Shown here piece after piece: positions 44,893 through 58,602 of a stretch of 64,000 bases of DNA. Origin of the DNA: Pterobdella sp. o SKG-2022 (Eukaryota > Annelida > Clitellata > Hirudinida > Piscicolidae); contig OZ038320.1 in the NCBI GenBank assembly GCA_964035795.1, positions 20,416,589 through 20,480,588 of the forward strand, written 5' to 3'. Each line of letters starts with the position of its first letter. The first letter of the stretch is position 1. A program made the translations under genes and the position numbers. The notes below the pieces were generated by a model, which saw only the letters and a program-made list of their open reading frames with translations, had not been told where the DNA came from and did no database searches.

Positions 44893-47554
44893 TTTATCCC
44901 AAAAACATTTCTTATTTTTTCAATAAAATTTTAATTCAAATTTCAATACGCAAGAGAGCGAGAAAACTTAGAAGTTAGGAAAATAATTACTCTTAAATGA
45001 TAAAATCAAAGGTGTATTAAAATACTCATAGTGCGGCACAAAGTTTAAAAATCGAACTATTTAACGATAAACTGCAATGATAAAGGTTTCTGAGCAAAAT
45101 GAAGATTTTTCTTGCAATTTAATTATTATCCATACATAAATATAAACATATATTGTGGCTATTGAATTCAAACGAATAAACTTTGGTACATTCATAAATG
45201 ACAGAATAGTGATGATAGACATATTGGTCTTAAAAATTATAGCTAATTGTGAGACTTATAATAGCACGTTAAATAGGTTTTAATTTAATTATCGTTTTTG
45301 GAGAAACAACAGGAAAATAGCGGTAATTATACTGAATCAAATGTACAATCGAATGATAACGAAACACTTATCTTCAAATGTTTCTTAAAAGCAGCAAAAG
45401 TATGAAATACTGTAAATTTAATAAACCAACTAGTTGTAACATACTGAATAATTCAAAACATCAAGAAATTACAAAATTGTTTATTGTATTATTTACTGAT
45501 TCAAAGCAAACACTGAATTCAAAAAATTAAAAATATTTTAATTAATAGTGAAACAGAATATTGAAAGTATTTATAATATCATTGGTTTCATTACATAAGC
45601 TCAAGAATACTCTATCTAGAAGACAAGAAACAATAACACTGATGAAGTTTTACGTGATTTGACTAGATATATAATTATTGAAATAAGATTCAGAAAATAC
45701 TAAGATACAATAAATAAATGAAAACCAAACAACCGAAAAAGTAAGAAAGCTTTGCTTCATCATAAACATGAGAAACAAGTGATTCTTAGAGATTACATTT
45801 AACAATTTCATGAAAATTTTGTATTAATAGAGATTATAATTGAAGTTTCTTTAAAATTTTCAACAAAAGACTAGATTATATTTACGACCAAACTAAACAG
45901 GCTTGATGTAGCAAAAAATGCCTGTGAAATAGATACGAATTTAAAATTTTAAAAAATTTGATTCGCCAAATCAATTGAAGATTGTCAATCAAAGTCAGTG
46001 ATGAAACAGGAAAGAAGCATGAAACAAAAAATTCATAATGATATAACATTTACAAATGGAGGAATCAAGCTTTAAAAACTAATCAAAACAAAACTTATCA
46101 AAATCAATCATACAAGAGATTAAATTGCAGCAAACCTCATTAAATCAACAATTATTCATGATCCGTTCTCAATTTGGTTTTATCACAAAATATTGGATAG
46201 GAATAATATTAATTTTCCCATGTCTCTAGTCTGTAACACAAAAACCAGTTGGCGCTTGAAACTATCTTGCAATGAAAAGCTTGAAAATAAATACACTATG
46301 AAGAACTTAAAATACAAATATTTAATTATACTGATTGAAGCATCTTAACAGTGTATGGACGACTGTGTGATATCAGGTTCGCTGGCTGCTGATACATATT
46401 ATATTACGAGAACAAACATTATGATCAACCTCCTTATATTTCCGTCGATTTAATTAGACCTCGTTCATACAGTGTTTGATTAAAATGAAAATTAGATTGA
46501 AACTATATACATTATAAAAAATAAAGTTATGCTTCAAAAGTGATGAAACTTCATATAATTTTGGAAAATCTTGAAAAAACAGTCTTAAAAATTTCAAAAG
46601 ATAATTGAAAAGCGCAAATGCTACACAAATATTCGTTTGTTTTCGTATTTTTATGGAGACGATGAAATGATAAGGAAAAGTGTTGATGAAATAGAAATAA
46701 TAAATTTTTCAATATTAATGTTACTAAGATGTATTTTGATTTGTATTATCAATTGATTTTATCAGCTAACATGTAACTTAAATTATTGCTTCTTGTATCT
46801 TTATCATAACTTAGAAATTGATTATTATTGTTTTTTATGCGGTACTTATAAAAGCAAGGATTCAGACTATTAGACTGATAGTATAACAACGGAGATAAGT
46901 TACATTTAAAATTATCTCGAAAACCTTTGAAAAACATAACTTCAATCTAAAAGTAATAGATACCATTAAAGAACGAGAAAATGTATGCAAGGCTTTCGAT
47001 GAATCATCCCCTACACTCTTCTCCATCGTTTAAAAATTATTAGCATTATGATGAAACCCAAGATAAATTTTAACTGAGATTTATGAATAGACATCTTTCT
47101 TGAGGTACCATACAGCCAGTATTTAAACTTACATTTGATGAAAATATATGAAAAATTACTTGAAGATGGGTATGTAAACGCAGCACTTGAAAACATGAGT
47201 ATCGTCATAAACCCTTATTTTAGTAATTTTTATTTTCACATTAACCAGAAACAGAATAAAAGGATAGAACATAACTCATCTACAGAAAAAACATTAGAGT
47301 TATTCTTAGTGTTATATAACATTATCGTTCGCCTGTTTATTATATTTACATTTCAGTTATTACGCTTTAGAGTCGCTCAGTGTAAACAACTCTGAAAAAT
47401 TCTCAACAATTTTGAAACATGTGGTTTTACTGAAAGCCATTAGATATTCTAATTGTATTAAACTATTTTCAACGTAAGATCTTCTTGACTAGTTCTTTAT
47501 ACTTTAATAAAAAGCTTGTGTCTATTGCCTTTTATGAAGATTCATATGAATTTC
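44893..47554. other. Intergenic, between converging BMS1 and RUN-SH3 genes
   Basis: 2.7 kb between the BMS1 stop (+) and the stop of the RUN-SH3 gene (-). A CAATAAAATTT about 30 bases after the BMS1 stop is its probable poly(A) signal. Open frames at 46749-46937 and 47135-47395 carry no recognisable motif and have no splice partner. Nothing else stands out. Confidence 0.55.
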
Positions 47555-50500
47555 TTATTCAATACTCAGGCATGACTTCTTCACCAACCCATCCTTGCTT
47601 GCATGACGACAGACGCACAATGTTCCTCCTAATTGCCTCAACACCATCACTTTATCCCCTTTCTTCAGCGACAAGTAATCTTCATCTACTGCTTCAAAGT
47701 CGCAAATAGCAGTTCTGAAAATAAAATTATAAATTACCTCTAACATTTTTTTTTTAAACTCTTACTTCAAATATATATTTAGATGTTTAATTGTTAAAAC
47801 GCGCTTTTATTTTTAGTTGAATTCATTTTTAGAATGAACGAATAAATGAATATTTTTTTTGATTTAATATAGTTTGTTTTCGAACAACTTATTAGCATGA
47901 GAAAAAAATATTTTTGCATAATTTATAAGCTGAATGCTTGAATGTTCTATTGAGATCAAGCTAAGAAATGATTCTATAACTTTAAAGTTACCTCAGCATG
48001 TTTTCAGGGGTTTTTCCTACGTTTACTTTATCGAATTTGTTTTCATTTTTCGGTCTCGAATGATTCACAACATCTTTTTGAAAGTCAAATTTATTTATAT
48101 TAACATCTTGAGTTGAATTGGAATTAAGTTTTTGATTTGAAGGATCGTTACAAGAAGGATCACCAAGTAACAGCTTGTCAAACGTGTCTACAATCTTCAA
48201 ACCACAAGTCTGCAAAAAACTGCTTGACATTTGGTCTTGTTGGTGTGGTTTTTCAATGTTCTTTTTTGGCAGTATCTCTGGATTTCTATAGCGTTTCTTG
48301 AACGAAGAGACGCTATTTTGAGGGTTTTGTTGTAAGGTGATTCCGGTATATTGTTTTAAGATTTCACTGAAACTATTACTATTTTCTACATTCCCAATAT
48401 TCTCGCCTTCAAAACTGTGCTCTGTTAGTGGCGAAAAAGCTCCATTTCTTTGCCTGCCCTTCAATATCTTTTCTTGTGTTTTGTTCAAGATTATTTTAGT
48501 AAAGTTACTAAAATCATTTGAAGACCAAAAAAGTACTGAAGAGTTTTCGTCTAAACTTTTTAAAGTTCCCTTTTTGAAGCCCAAGCTGTCATTGCTTCCA
48601 TATGAATTGAAGCTGTTTTTACTATGATCTAAGCAGAGAGACTGAGTGTTTTTGAGATTTTTGTTTGCGATATTAAAATTTGCAGAGACGTTATTTTTTT
48701 CATTGAATCCATTATTAAAAGAAGAATATGCTTGTTTATCGGCGCATGAAAAGTTTGCTGAAAGATTATTAGCGGGTTCTGTGTAGGATGACAGCGACAT
48801 GTGTCGATGCAGAAGTTGTTTGGCCATGTGAGCTTGCCTCCTATGCTCCACCAAGCGGACCTCGAAGTCATACTCGAGACAAAACGGTACCTCTGATAGA
48901 AGTCTCAAACAGCTTAATACTTTCAGTAGAAGATTTAAACAACCATCTTCGTTAGGGTTATTATTGTTAGATTGATTTTTTGTTTTATTGTTTTCTAAGT
49001 TACTGTTGTTGCAACTATTAGAGTAACTGTTGTTTTTGTTGTTGAGATCAGAGCAACAGAGTTGAAGGAAAGAGTTTTGAGAGTAGTGCCTTTGTAAAAG
49101 CGCTTTGTTATTCACCACAGACCACAGCCACCGATCCATCAACTTTAAACTGCAGGCATGTATTATGTCCAATTAAATTTATGCCTGTATTTACGAAAAA
49201 TCTATTTTAAACCGATCAAGATTGCGTATAATATAGCATATTGTACCGAAAATGATAAGTGCCAAGATTGGAAAATTTTAATTTTGCAAGTTTTAAAAGC
49301 AGATAAGAATATAAAATAATTATATTCGTCTGAAAAACGAATATAAAAATGATCAGATAAGAAAAATTAATTCAAATATAAAAATATATGCAAAATTGAT
49401 TGGAACAAACTTCAGAAGAGCAAAAAGGTAGGCATTGAATTTGAGCCAGTGATTGGTAAGGAACGTTAGTTCGTTTGCGTGGTTCGTCATTTGATGCAGG
49501 TTTCGGAAAAATTCATCTATAAAAAATGTGAATAGGCATTGAATATTTTTTATCCATTTTTTTTATTTTATTCACCCTGTTAATACTATCAAGCACCTTT
49601 AAAGCCTCCTACCAGCGAGGTGTTACTTCAAAAGTACTACTCAAACAAACACGTTTCTAATGAAAATAGAAAGCAAATAATTAAATTCCCCATATTACAT
49701 TGAAGTTGAATAATGAAAGATGCACATTAGTTGTTATTCAACTTAAAAAAACTAGAGATGTGAGAATTACTCATAACATTTTTTAGTTAAAAATAAAATT
49801 TAATTTGTATATTTTTCAGTTGAAAAACAATTTTTCTCCTATGTAATATTAATAATCTGATGAAAAAAATATTACTTTCTTTTAGAAAAATATGAAAGAT
49901 TAAATTATTTGAAAAAAAATTTGCTGAAGTAAACGATTTCAAAACTCTGTGGGATGGACAGCAACTCTTCATCTCCCACAATTTAAGCTCAATACTCTAA
50001 TGAATCAAAACCAGCAAATTACTTAAAATTAAAATCATATTTATTAATTAATTATTAATTTTTAGGATAATATCAAATGTAGATTTTCCCAGAAATTGCT
50101 AATTTTGTTATAAATTTTTAAAAATTGTCAGAAACTAAATTTTTATAGATATAAAAAATAGGTATTTCTGTGTAAGAAGGAAACTATTCCTTAAAAATAA
50201 ACTGTGCTTAATAAATGTAGCCATTGCTTATTTAGGATTTCATAATTTATAAGAGATTGTGTGAAAATAAAAATGGATTGAATTAACCTGGAAGGGAATT
50301 ATTCAAAGGAAATTCAAATAGAATTATGATATCTTGTGAATAGCCAAAAGCTTAGTTTTCTCACTGAAGATATTGCTAAATATATTTGATTCGAATAAAA
50401 AAAGAATTGAAGTATTTTACTAAAAAAGTTAAATCCTATTAGGAGTACATTAGTAATGGGATTGCAAATGAATAAGGTGATCACTTTGCTTTTTAACAAG

Positions 50501-52017
50501 TCTCAAAAAGTGGTATATTATTCTATATATGTAAATGCTTTAAAGTTGATATAGATATTATTCCTCTCTTTTTGTCTAATATTTCTAATAAAAATGTCTA
50601 AGATCATACAAATGGGACTACAAAAATGATAAAAAACGATGACGACTGAGAAGATTTGAAATTACAAACACACCTTCCTTAACAGATTCCTCGAAAAACT
50701 TGCATGGAGTATCCTTAACCTTGCCGAAAAGGGATGGCACACTTGTTTTGAGACCATCCAGCACAATGGCCAGCATGGATGGGCACAAATGGTCCAACAC
50801 TAAGCTACCCATCTTTGGACTCTCCACTGTACTACAAATCTTCATCTGCAAGATTTGAATATGCTTAAATAATTCGTTCTAAAATTTTTTAAAAATATAA
50901 AACTTTTAAAGAAAATTTTTTTATTAAATATATACCTGCATGACTCATTAAAAATATATGTTTTGCTAATTATCGAAAAAATTTCTCCCGAGTTTGAATT
51001 GAATAGTCATAGCTTTGATCAATCAAAATTGTTTTTAAAAAAATATAAAAAAATGTATAATTACATTTTACCAAGAATTTCAAAACGACCATTTGAAATA
51101 ACTAAAATTACTGTATAATTAAACCCTCTTAAATGAAATAACATAATTATAACTATATCGAAAGCTAAAGAAGTCTCCATCAAGAGCAAGTAAAAAATTT
51201 CTCATCAACTGCTCTTGAGACTTCTGTTTGTCCACGTTATGACAGTTTTTTTTATGAAAAAACAAAAAGCAGATTGGAATTTTAGAAAAAGATCATTCTT
51301 GAAAAAAAGTACACGCTCTTCTCGTAATTTAATTTTCCCATTACATTTAACAATACTCAAAAATTCGAATTGGTCTGTCAGAAGATAGCTCGAATTGGCT
51401 CTGAAAAAATCTGAGTTACAAACATTAATTTAATTTTTGATGAAATATTCCAAAATAAAAGGTTGAAGTAAAGGTACTGACAAAATAAGGTTCAAACAAT
51501 CCTACTACTCATTCAATACTCAAATTGGAAAAGGATATTTTGTCTTCTGATAATATTTTGAACTAGGAAAATAATCATATAAACCAATGGCGCATGTAAT
51601 TGGCTAGATCACTTACACAAATTATAATAGTGCACATGAAGCTTACGAAAGCAATATATATACAAAGAAAATTTCTTGTTTTAATCTACATAACCATAAA
51701 CTAAAAATGTTATGCAAGAGAAAATTTTCATTTCGACAATTCTAAAATGGTTTCAAAGGATTAATAACTACTCAAAAGTTCAGCGTCTCTACCGCAAAAT
51801 ATTTATCGTCCAGCAATNNNNNNNNNNNNNNNNNNNNNNNNNNNNNNNNNNNNNNNNNNNNNNNNNNNNNNNNNNNNNNNNNNNNNNNNNNNNNNNNNNN
51901 NNNNNNNNNNNNNNNNNNNNNNNNNNNNNNNNNNNNNNNNNNNNNNNNNNNNNNNNNNNNNNNNNNNNNNNNNNNNNNNNNNNNNNNNNNNNNNNNNNNN
52001 NNNNNNNNNNNNNNNNN

Positions 52018-52052
<35 letters not shown>

Positions 52053-55000
52053 TAGTTCGCTTAATGAACAGGAAATTAATAGTAACCCTTGTTTGAGAAT
52101 CTTTGGCTTCGCCCACATACTTCAATACAATTCCCACAGCTTTAATAAGATCAGTAGCTAAGTCTGGAGGGATTACACTTTGATTATAAGCATCATTTCA
52201 ATTTATTATAATAATAATAAAAATAATAAGAATAATAGAATAGAATAATTAACTCAACATTATTTTTATATATTTATTAAAAAAAAAGAAATAAAATGCA
52301 CTATTCCATGTGAAAATATTTTAAGAAAAATTATTAACAATAATTCTTTGTTATCTTTACTCAATTTTTTTTAAGCGCACAAGAAACATTAAAATGTTGA
52401 ACTGAAAAAAAAATGCTTTTAAATCAATGTTCAAGTTTAAAAAAATGAAACAATATGGAAGTAATTAGCAAATTCATTAGTTTGCTAGGGGAAATAGATT
52501 TTTAATACTGTTAGTTCAATAGCTTATCTGCAAAAAATAAGTGAACAATTCATAAATGTATGTTTAAAGTCTGAACTACATAACTGATAAAAACTGCGTA
52601 ATTACCGTGCTTATGTTGCAGATGCGAGTGAGATAATGCAGTTTGGTTTTCTATGTCTGAGAGAGAAGATGATGAAGAAAGAGATACCTGGAAATGTACT
52701 GGCGGAAGTCCATCATCGTCATCATCACTATTGCTAATGTTTCTATCGAAATTAACAGCTTCATCAATTCCAAACGCTTGTCTGTTATTGATGCCAATGT
52801 TATCTTTGATTTTGTTACTTATCAGATTGAAAACATCGTCATCGTTTGCATTGATACAAGTAGTATCAAGAGTCTTTAAAGCTGCACTGCTTTCTTTCTT
52901 CTCATTACATTCGGTATTTTCATGAGCTGTGCGTTTTAAAGTCAAGGTTGAAATTTGTATTCATTCACTTAGTAATTTATATTTGAGAGCTTCTTATTTA
53001 AGAATGAACAAGCGTGCCATGTGATAACAAACTTATTACAATTTTTAAAAATATTTTGAATAAAATAAAAATTCGATTGAATTGAATTTTTATTCTTGAA
53101 CTTCGTCAAGAAAAAAATTTTCAATGAACATTTGAGAACCAACCATTAAGGCTTCCAAAATTGGCAACCTCATGAATTTGTGGTGAGAAAGGATTTGGGG
53201 GAAGGATCAATGGAGACGATTGTGTGGGCGAGTTAGGCGAATCAACGGGACTGTTTCGGATGCAGTTAGGGTGATAGAGAATTTTTTCTGAAAAACTAAC
53301 GCTTTTTTTCGCTCTAAATCTTTCTTGTTTTACTTCCATATCTTCATTCAAATCCTCACAATCATCATTGCTTTCTTCTATTTTAGTATTCAGATCAATA
53401 ACCATATTAAACTTTAGTGTACATTCTTTACTACTTTCTTTTACATCTTTCTCGCTTTTATCATTACCAGACCATAAAGGATCAAACTCTTTTGCAACTT
53501 CGTCACTTAAACTTGAAATTTGTAGAGCATTCTTTTTCAACAACTCATTGACGTTTTCCAAAGTATCGGTATTGTTGCGTGGTTTTGCATTATTGCCAAC
53601 TTGGTTCTTAGTTAAAACAATATCCTCATCATTGAAGCCAATGAGACATGGGTCAGGCATAGATAGAGGTCGTTGTTTGGCCCACGTAACGTCGGACTTT
53701 TTATATTTTGTCGTTACATCTTCTAAAGGATTTGTAGTTTCAAGAATGGGTTCGAAATAATTTTTTTCGCAACTAGACTCCTCAGTTTCATTGAAACATA
53801 TTTTATTGCCTTCTTCAGTAGAATTACTTTTAGTTCCTGAAAAAATTTCAGTAGAGGTATTATCTTTGTAATCATTTTGATTGAAACATGCAGAAGATGA
53901 ACGAGCAGTATTTTTATTTTTTATCAATATAGACTTAGCTGGTTTGTGAATTGGTGCACTGCCCTTTCTGAAGGCTTTGTTGTCATTGGTGAATTTCTTT
54001 TCAATTTTTTTCGAAAGATTTAAATTGCCAAAAGTTGTTTTCTCGGTACATTTTTGAGATTCAAAACTGTCATGATTTTTTGTCGTTTTCGTGTTGATAG
54101 AAGGTTGATGAGAAGAGAAAGCAGAAGCGAATGTGGTTTTAGACCCCTTCAAGTTTTTGAATGAAGACTTTGAAGATTCTGAGATTGAAATTTCGTCTTT
54201 AGAGCTATTGAAAACACTGGACTGTTTCCCAGAATCACTGTTTCCTGGATCTATACCAGAACTGCTTGAGCTTTCGTGCATTGAAGTGAGCTCACATTTT
54301 GTCTTATTGCTTCCAGACATACTATTTTCGTTATCTTTTGTAACATTTTCATTGATTTTTGACTTAATTTTTGAAGATAAATTACTTTTAACTTCAGCTT
54401 CATTATCATCTATACTGAAATTTTGACGTTCTGTACCTGACGTTTTAACTAATCTTTCGCCTTCGAAAATGTCTTGTTTTTTGTTTTCTTTGAAATCATC
54501 CTTGTTTTCATAAGAAAGGTTTTTCAAGCTTTTACTTAACTTTTTATTTAAAATTTTGCGGTTTGAAATTGCATCTCTAGAATGATTAACATCGTCTATA
54601 TTCGCTGCAGTTTTGTTCATCTTGCTATTTGAATTTTTGTTAGCATTCTTAGAAGAAATAGTAATTGAAGTTTTATTGAGAAAACTCAAATCAGGAAGAG
54701 GTTTGGTATAAAGAAAATTTTTTCTTATTTCAGAAGTCCTTCCAACATTATTTATTACTCCAGTTTTTATATTTTTTTGTGAACTAAGTGAATTTTTCGG
54801 ATTATTAATCATAGATTTCGTAGCTTTAAAATTTTTGACAGATGTTTTGTTGGGAATGTTGTTTTCAGCATTAAGGTTTTTATTGCTGACTTTCGGAGAT
54901 AGTTTGTTTTTACATTTTTTATCATTTGAGTTGAATTTTTCATCCTTCGTGTTATTTTTATCAACATGGTTAATATTTTCACGTTTGATATTATCGTCAT

Positions 55001-58000
55001 CATTTGGATCAACCAATGAAGTTTGTAAAGCTTTACTTTCCATTGTTACAGGAAAGCTGATGAGAAGAGATGTTTGCACACTGCTATTAGTTGAATGAGA
55101 AGACAATGTGTTGTTAGTAGTTGGGCTAGTGACAGTATTGTTGATAACTCCTAAGTTTTGAAACTTTGGAAAAGAATTCAAATTAATTTTTTCACTGTTT
55201 TCATTAGAATTGATTGAGGTTATATCATTGTTATTGTTATTTCTGTAAGATTCATTTGCTTCATTTTTAACATCTGATGACTCATCTTCTTTGAACCTTT
55301 TTTCTTGAAATTTTTTGAACAAATCTACATATTCCTTTTTGTTAGACTTTTGTGTTACACCATCATCAATGACTTTTTCCACTTGTTTTACATCTGCTTC
55401 ATTTTTTTCAAAATTTGAAAAATGAGTTATTTTTGAATTTATTTCATTTTTTTCTGGAATTGTTTTGAAATTCATCCGACTAGTTTTTTCTTTTTTCTTT
55501 GAATAATTTTTTTTCTGTGTGGATGATATTTTCACCATATCCCATGTAGTCAATTTTCCATTTCTAATTCCAGCTTTTTTGCGCAAACGTCTGCCTACAT
55601 GCTGTGAATTTGTAACTGTGAAATCATCTTCATCTATTGGACTGGTGCAATTAACAGAATCTGAAAAATTATTAATTAAACTACATTTACAATTTTATCA
55701 ATATATTTTTCAAAAAACTAACATTTTTTAGTTATATTAGTTGACTTTGAAACAGAATTGTTGAAATTTGGAAAGTTCTCAAAAGATGATTTTGAAGCAG
55801 CTTCATCTCCACTTGACCAAATCTTAAAAGGACCTCTATCAAAAGAGAGTTTGTAATGCTTTTTGATATATGATGGCTTCTTATTTGGGCTTTTCCAATC
55901 TGATGTAAAAGCTTTTTCCTCATTAAAAACATTGTCACTACCTTTATCATCATCTTCTACTGCAAATTCATCAGGACACTCACTGTGAGAAGAAAATAAT
56001 GGTTGGGTAGTTAGATCTAAGCTAGCTTCGGAAGAGTCAGAGTCATTGATGTGGTAGTCAATTTTATGCCTTTTGGGATTTTTTTCATATTCTTTTCCAA
56101 GTTTGCATAAAAAACTTTCTGATTTTGATGATGTCATATTCCATGAATCATTGTTAAGATTTGCATCAAAAGGAATGGTAAACTCTTCATCATAAAAAAA
56201 ATCATTACTAAGGCGGTCATCATCACTGTTATAAAACCCATTTCCATTGCAATTCCTCAAAGGACTATTCCTTGGAATTTCTTTTTGCATTATTAAAACC
56301 TCTCGTTTATCCATCTCTTCCAAGCTTAAAACATTTTGGTTTCTTATTACCTGATTGGTTATGTTATGTTTGTAAATTTATTTGATTATTTCATAAATCT
56401 AATTTCAATTCATTATTCTATTGAAAAAAAGCTGGAAGCTTTGTAATTTTACTTTGCTTAAAAATTTCTCAATCAAGTTTAGCATGACCATAGCTACTAA
56501 GTGTCGAAAATCCGATGTTTATAAAGTGAAAAGTCTTTCAATTTTGAGGGAAAACTTTGGTGCTCAGTGGAAAACATTTAAAATACAGCACATAAATTTT
56601 ATTTACGTAGTAACAAGTTTTCACATTTGAATTAACTAGATAAAAGTTCATAATATTTAAAGAGAAAATTAAATATTCGCATTAATAAACAACGAACTAA
56701 AACTTTGTATTATCATTTTTGATAAGTTTCACTACAGCCAAACTTTTGAAAATTTTCAATTTGTTTATTTTTTTTTAATTTCATAAAACTAAATTCAAAT
56801 TTTTGAAAATATTTTTTTGTTAGTTCAAAATATATAAAGTACAACATTAGACCCTTTAAACTTTAACTCTGAGCTGTAATACAAGAAAACAAAACTAAAT
56901 AGCTTTTACTTTGTAATCACATTAATCCATCCAATGCTCTATGTACATATGAACATCATAAAGATGCGTGCTAACAGAATATTCATAGCAAAAATATTCA
57001 AGCTCAAAGGGGTTTGAATTCGTTAGGAATTTACTGAATTATTTATTTTTTCTAGTTCTTTTTTTCATTTAATGAATGAATATTATGGAAGTATTTTTAA
57101 AAAATTTAAATTTAATTTTTTTGTTTTATACTAATAATAGCAATAATAATTTAATTTATTAATACATCTTCATTTTTTAAAGTTCCATTTTTGTTTCCAT
57201 GTAAAGTGCGTATCTAGCCTAGATTTCTTATTCGAACTTTTTCATTAGATATATGATGATTAATTATAAATCTCAAAGAAATATCTTCTAATAACCTTGA
57301 CCAGAGAAAAAATTCACTGCGCATGATGTAACATCAAAAAATTATTTAGCAGCTATTAAACATGTAATAAAAGTTGTTTTCGTTTAAGAATTTGAAGTCT
57401 AGTTTTGAGTAAAAAAGAATAACGAAATTAAAAATTTCCATGTTTATCTCAGATTATTCTTAATTTATGAAAATTAGATATGGACATGAAACAAATGAAA
57501 AAATAATTAAGACTGAAAGAACAAATTAAATACAAGTGCCTCAAAACTTTAACTGAACTTTCTTTAGATTGCACGATATTAAAAGCAAAATTTAATTTTT
57601 TCGAAAAATTTAATGTATTTTCATTAACTAATCTTTTGGAGTTTTATGTCGATTATATAAGACCTTAAATACATTATAGTATTAATACATCTAAATGCTT
57701 TATAAAATATAAAAACATTTTTAGTTTTGACTATGTTTTTTCTGATGAAAAAACTAGTTTTAGATGAAAAATAAATTTGAAAATTTCATTCCTAATCTGA
57801 TAATACTTTCAATATAGTTTTAGATTCATCTACTGACCTCCAGGTTGTCAATATGGTTTGTTGAAGGATTTGTAGTAGTTTGGAGATCTAATTTTGGAAA
57901 CGTTTTATCTGCTAAAATGGATTTCATTTAAATATCAAAGAGCTAAGAATTATACTTTTTCGAAATTTGAAACTTTCAATTCACTTGAAATTTGTAAGGG

Positions 58001-58602
58001 TTAATAAAAAGCTAAAATTTTTCACTAAGTAATATTTCCACTGTAAAAAACTTACTTTGGTTGTATTGGCTCTCACTGCAAGTCTCGTAATTGTTGTTGA
58101 TGTCTTTTTCTAAAAATATATTTTTGTTCACAAAGTTTTCTGTAGGATTCGAAAGTTGAGTGAGATGATTATCTTCGGAAACGAATTTAGAGTCTAAAAG
58201 TTCTTTATCTTCGCCGCTATCTTCAATATCAACTATATTTTTATTTTTATCAATAAAATCGTACCTTTTATTTACATTTATAGAATCATTGTATTTCACT
58301 TTAAAATTATTAGCAATTTCTTGTTCAAAGTTGTTATTATAGTTTAATTCTAAACTTTCAAGTTCATTGAACTTAATTGCAAGTTCGTTTTTATTGTTGT
58401 TATCAATGGGTTGGTGAAGATTGATACTTTTATCAACCTGAATGATTTTTTTTGGAATGACTATATTTTTTAGAGCATTTGAACCTTTTGTGTTGTCAAG
58501 ATCAGAGTAAGTGTTATATGTTTGCTTTATACGTTGAATTTTGGAATGGATAGATTGTAAGGCCCTTTGGAAAGCTATGTCAAAATCATCTCCACCATCC
58601 AT
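47555..58602 (-). CDS. RUN and SH3 domain protein (RUSC1/2-like)
   Basis: Ten exons join in phase: 58602-58056, 57908-57838, 56350-55723, 55660-53144, 52926-52606, 52163-52087, 50845-50674, 49516-49411, 49149-47992, 47714-47555 (5757 nt, 1918 residues). The first 1360 or so residues are Asn/Ser/Lys-rich and disordered, mostly in the 2.5-kb exon 4. The RUN domain spans exons 6 to early 9 (LATDLIKAVGIVLKYVGEAK, LVLDHLCPSMLAIVLDGLKT, PCKFFEESVKEG, NHWLKFNAYLFALLNLKLMD, DRWLWSVV). A second disordered stretch follows, then a C-terminal SH3-like domain of about 50 residues (RTAICDFEAVDEDYLSLKKG) ending in the stop. RUN followed by terminal SH3 is the RUSC1/RUSC2 layout; those proteins bind small Rab GTPases and act in vesicle and receptor traffic. 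The ATG at 58602 opens the longest frame (MDGGDDFDIAFQRALQSI). Linking exons 1-5 to the RUN exons rests on splice phase alone, so two genes cannot be excluded. Intron 6 has an assembly gap. Confidence 0.8.
51818..52017. other. Assembly gap, exactly 200 N
   Basis: A run of 200 N inside intron 6 of the RUN-SH3 gene, directly followed by an AT dinucleotide run. The round length suggests a placeholder of unknown true size, probably a collapsed or unsequenced AT repeat. Confidence 0.99.
52018..52046. repeat. (AT)n run bordering the gap
   Basis: About 14 perfect AT units immediately right of the N run; the array probably continues into the gap. Confidence 0.95.

Noticed and set aside
53368..53760. 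Plus-strand open frames opposite the large RUN-SH3 exon (also 54133-54426 and 54835-55098)
   Set aside because: Shadows of the long minus-strand exon, whose splice phases fit at both ends.
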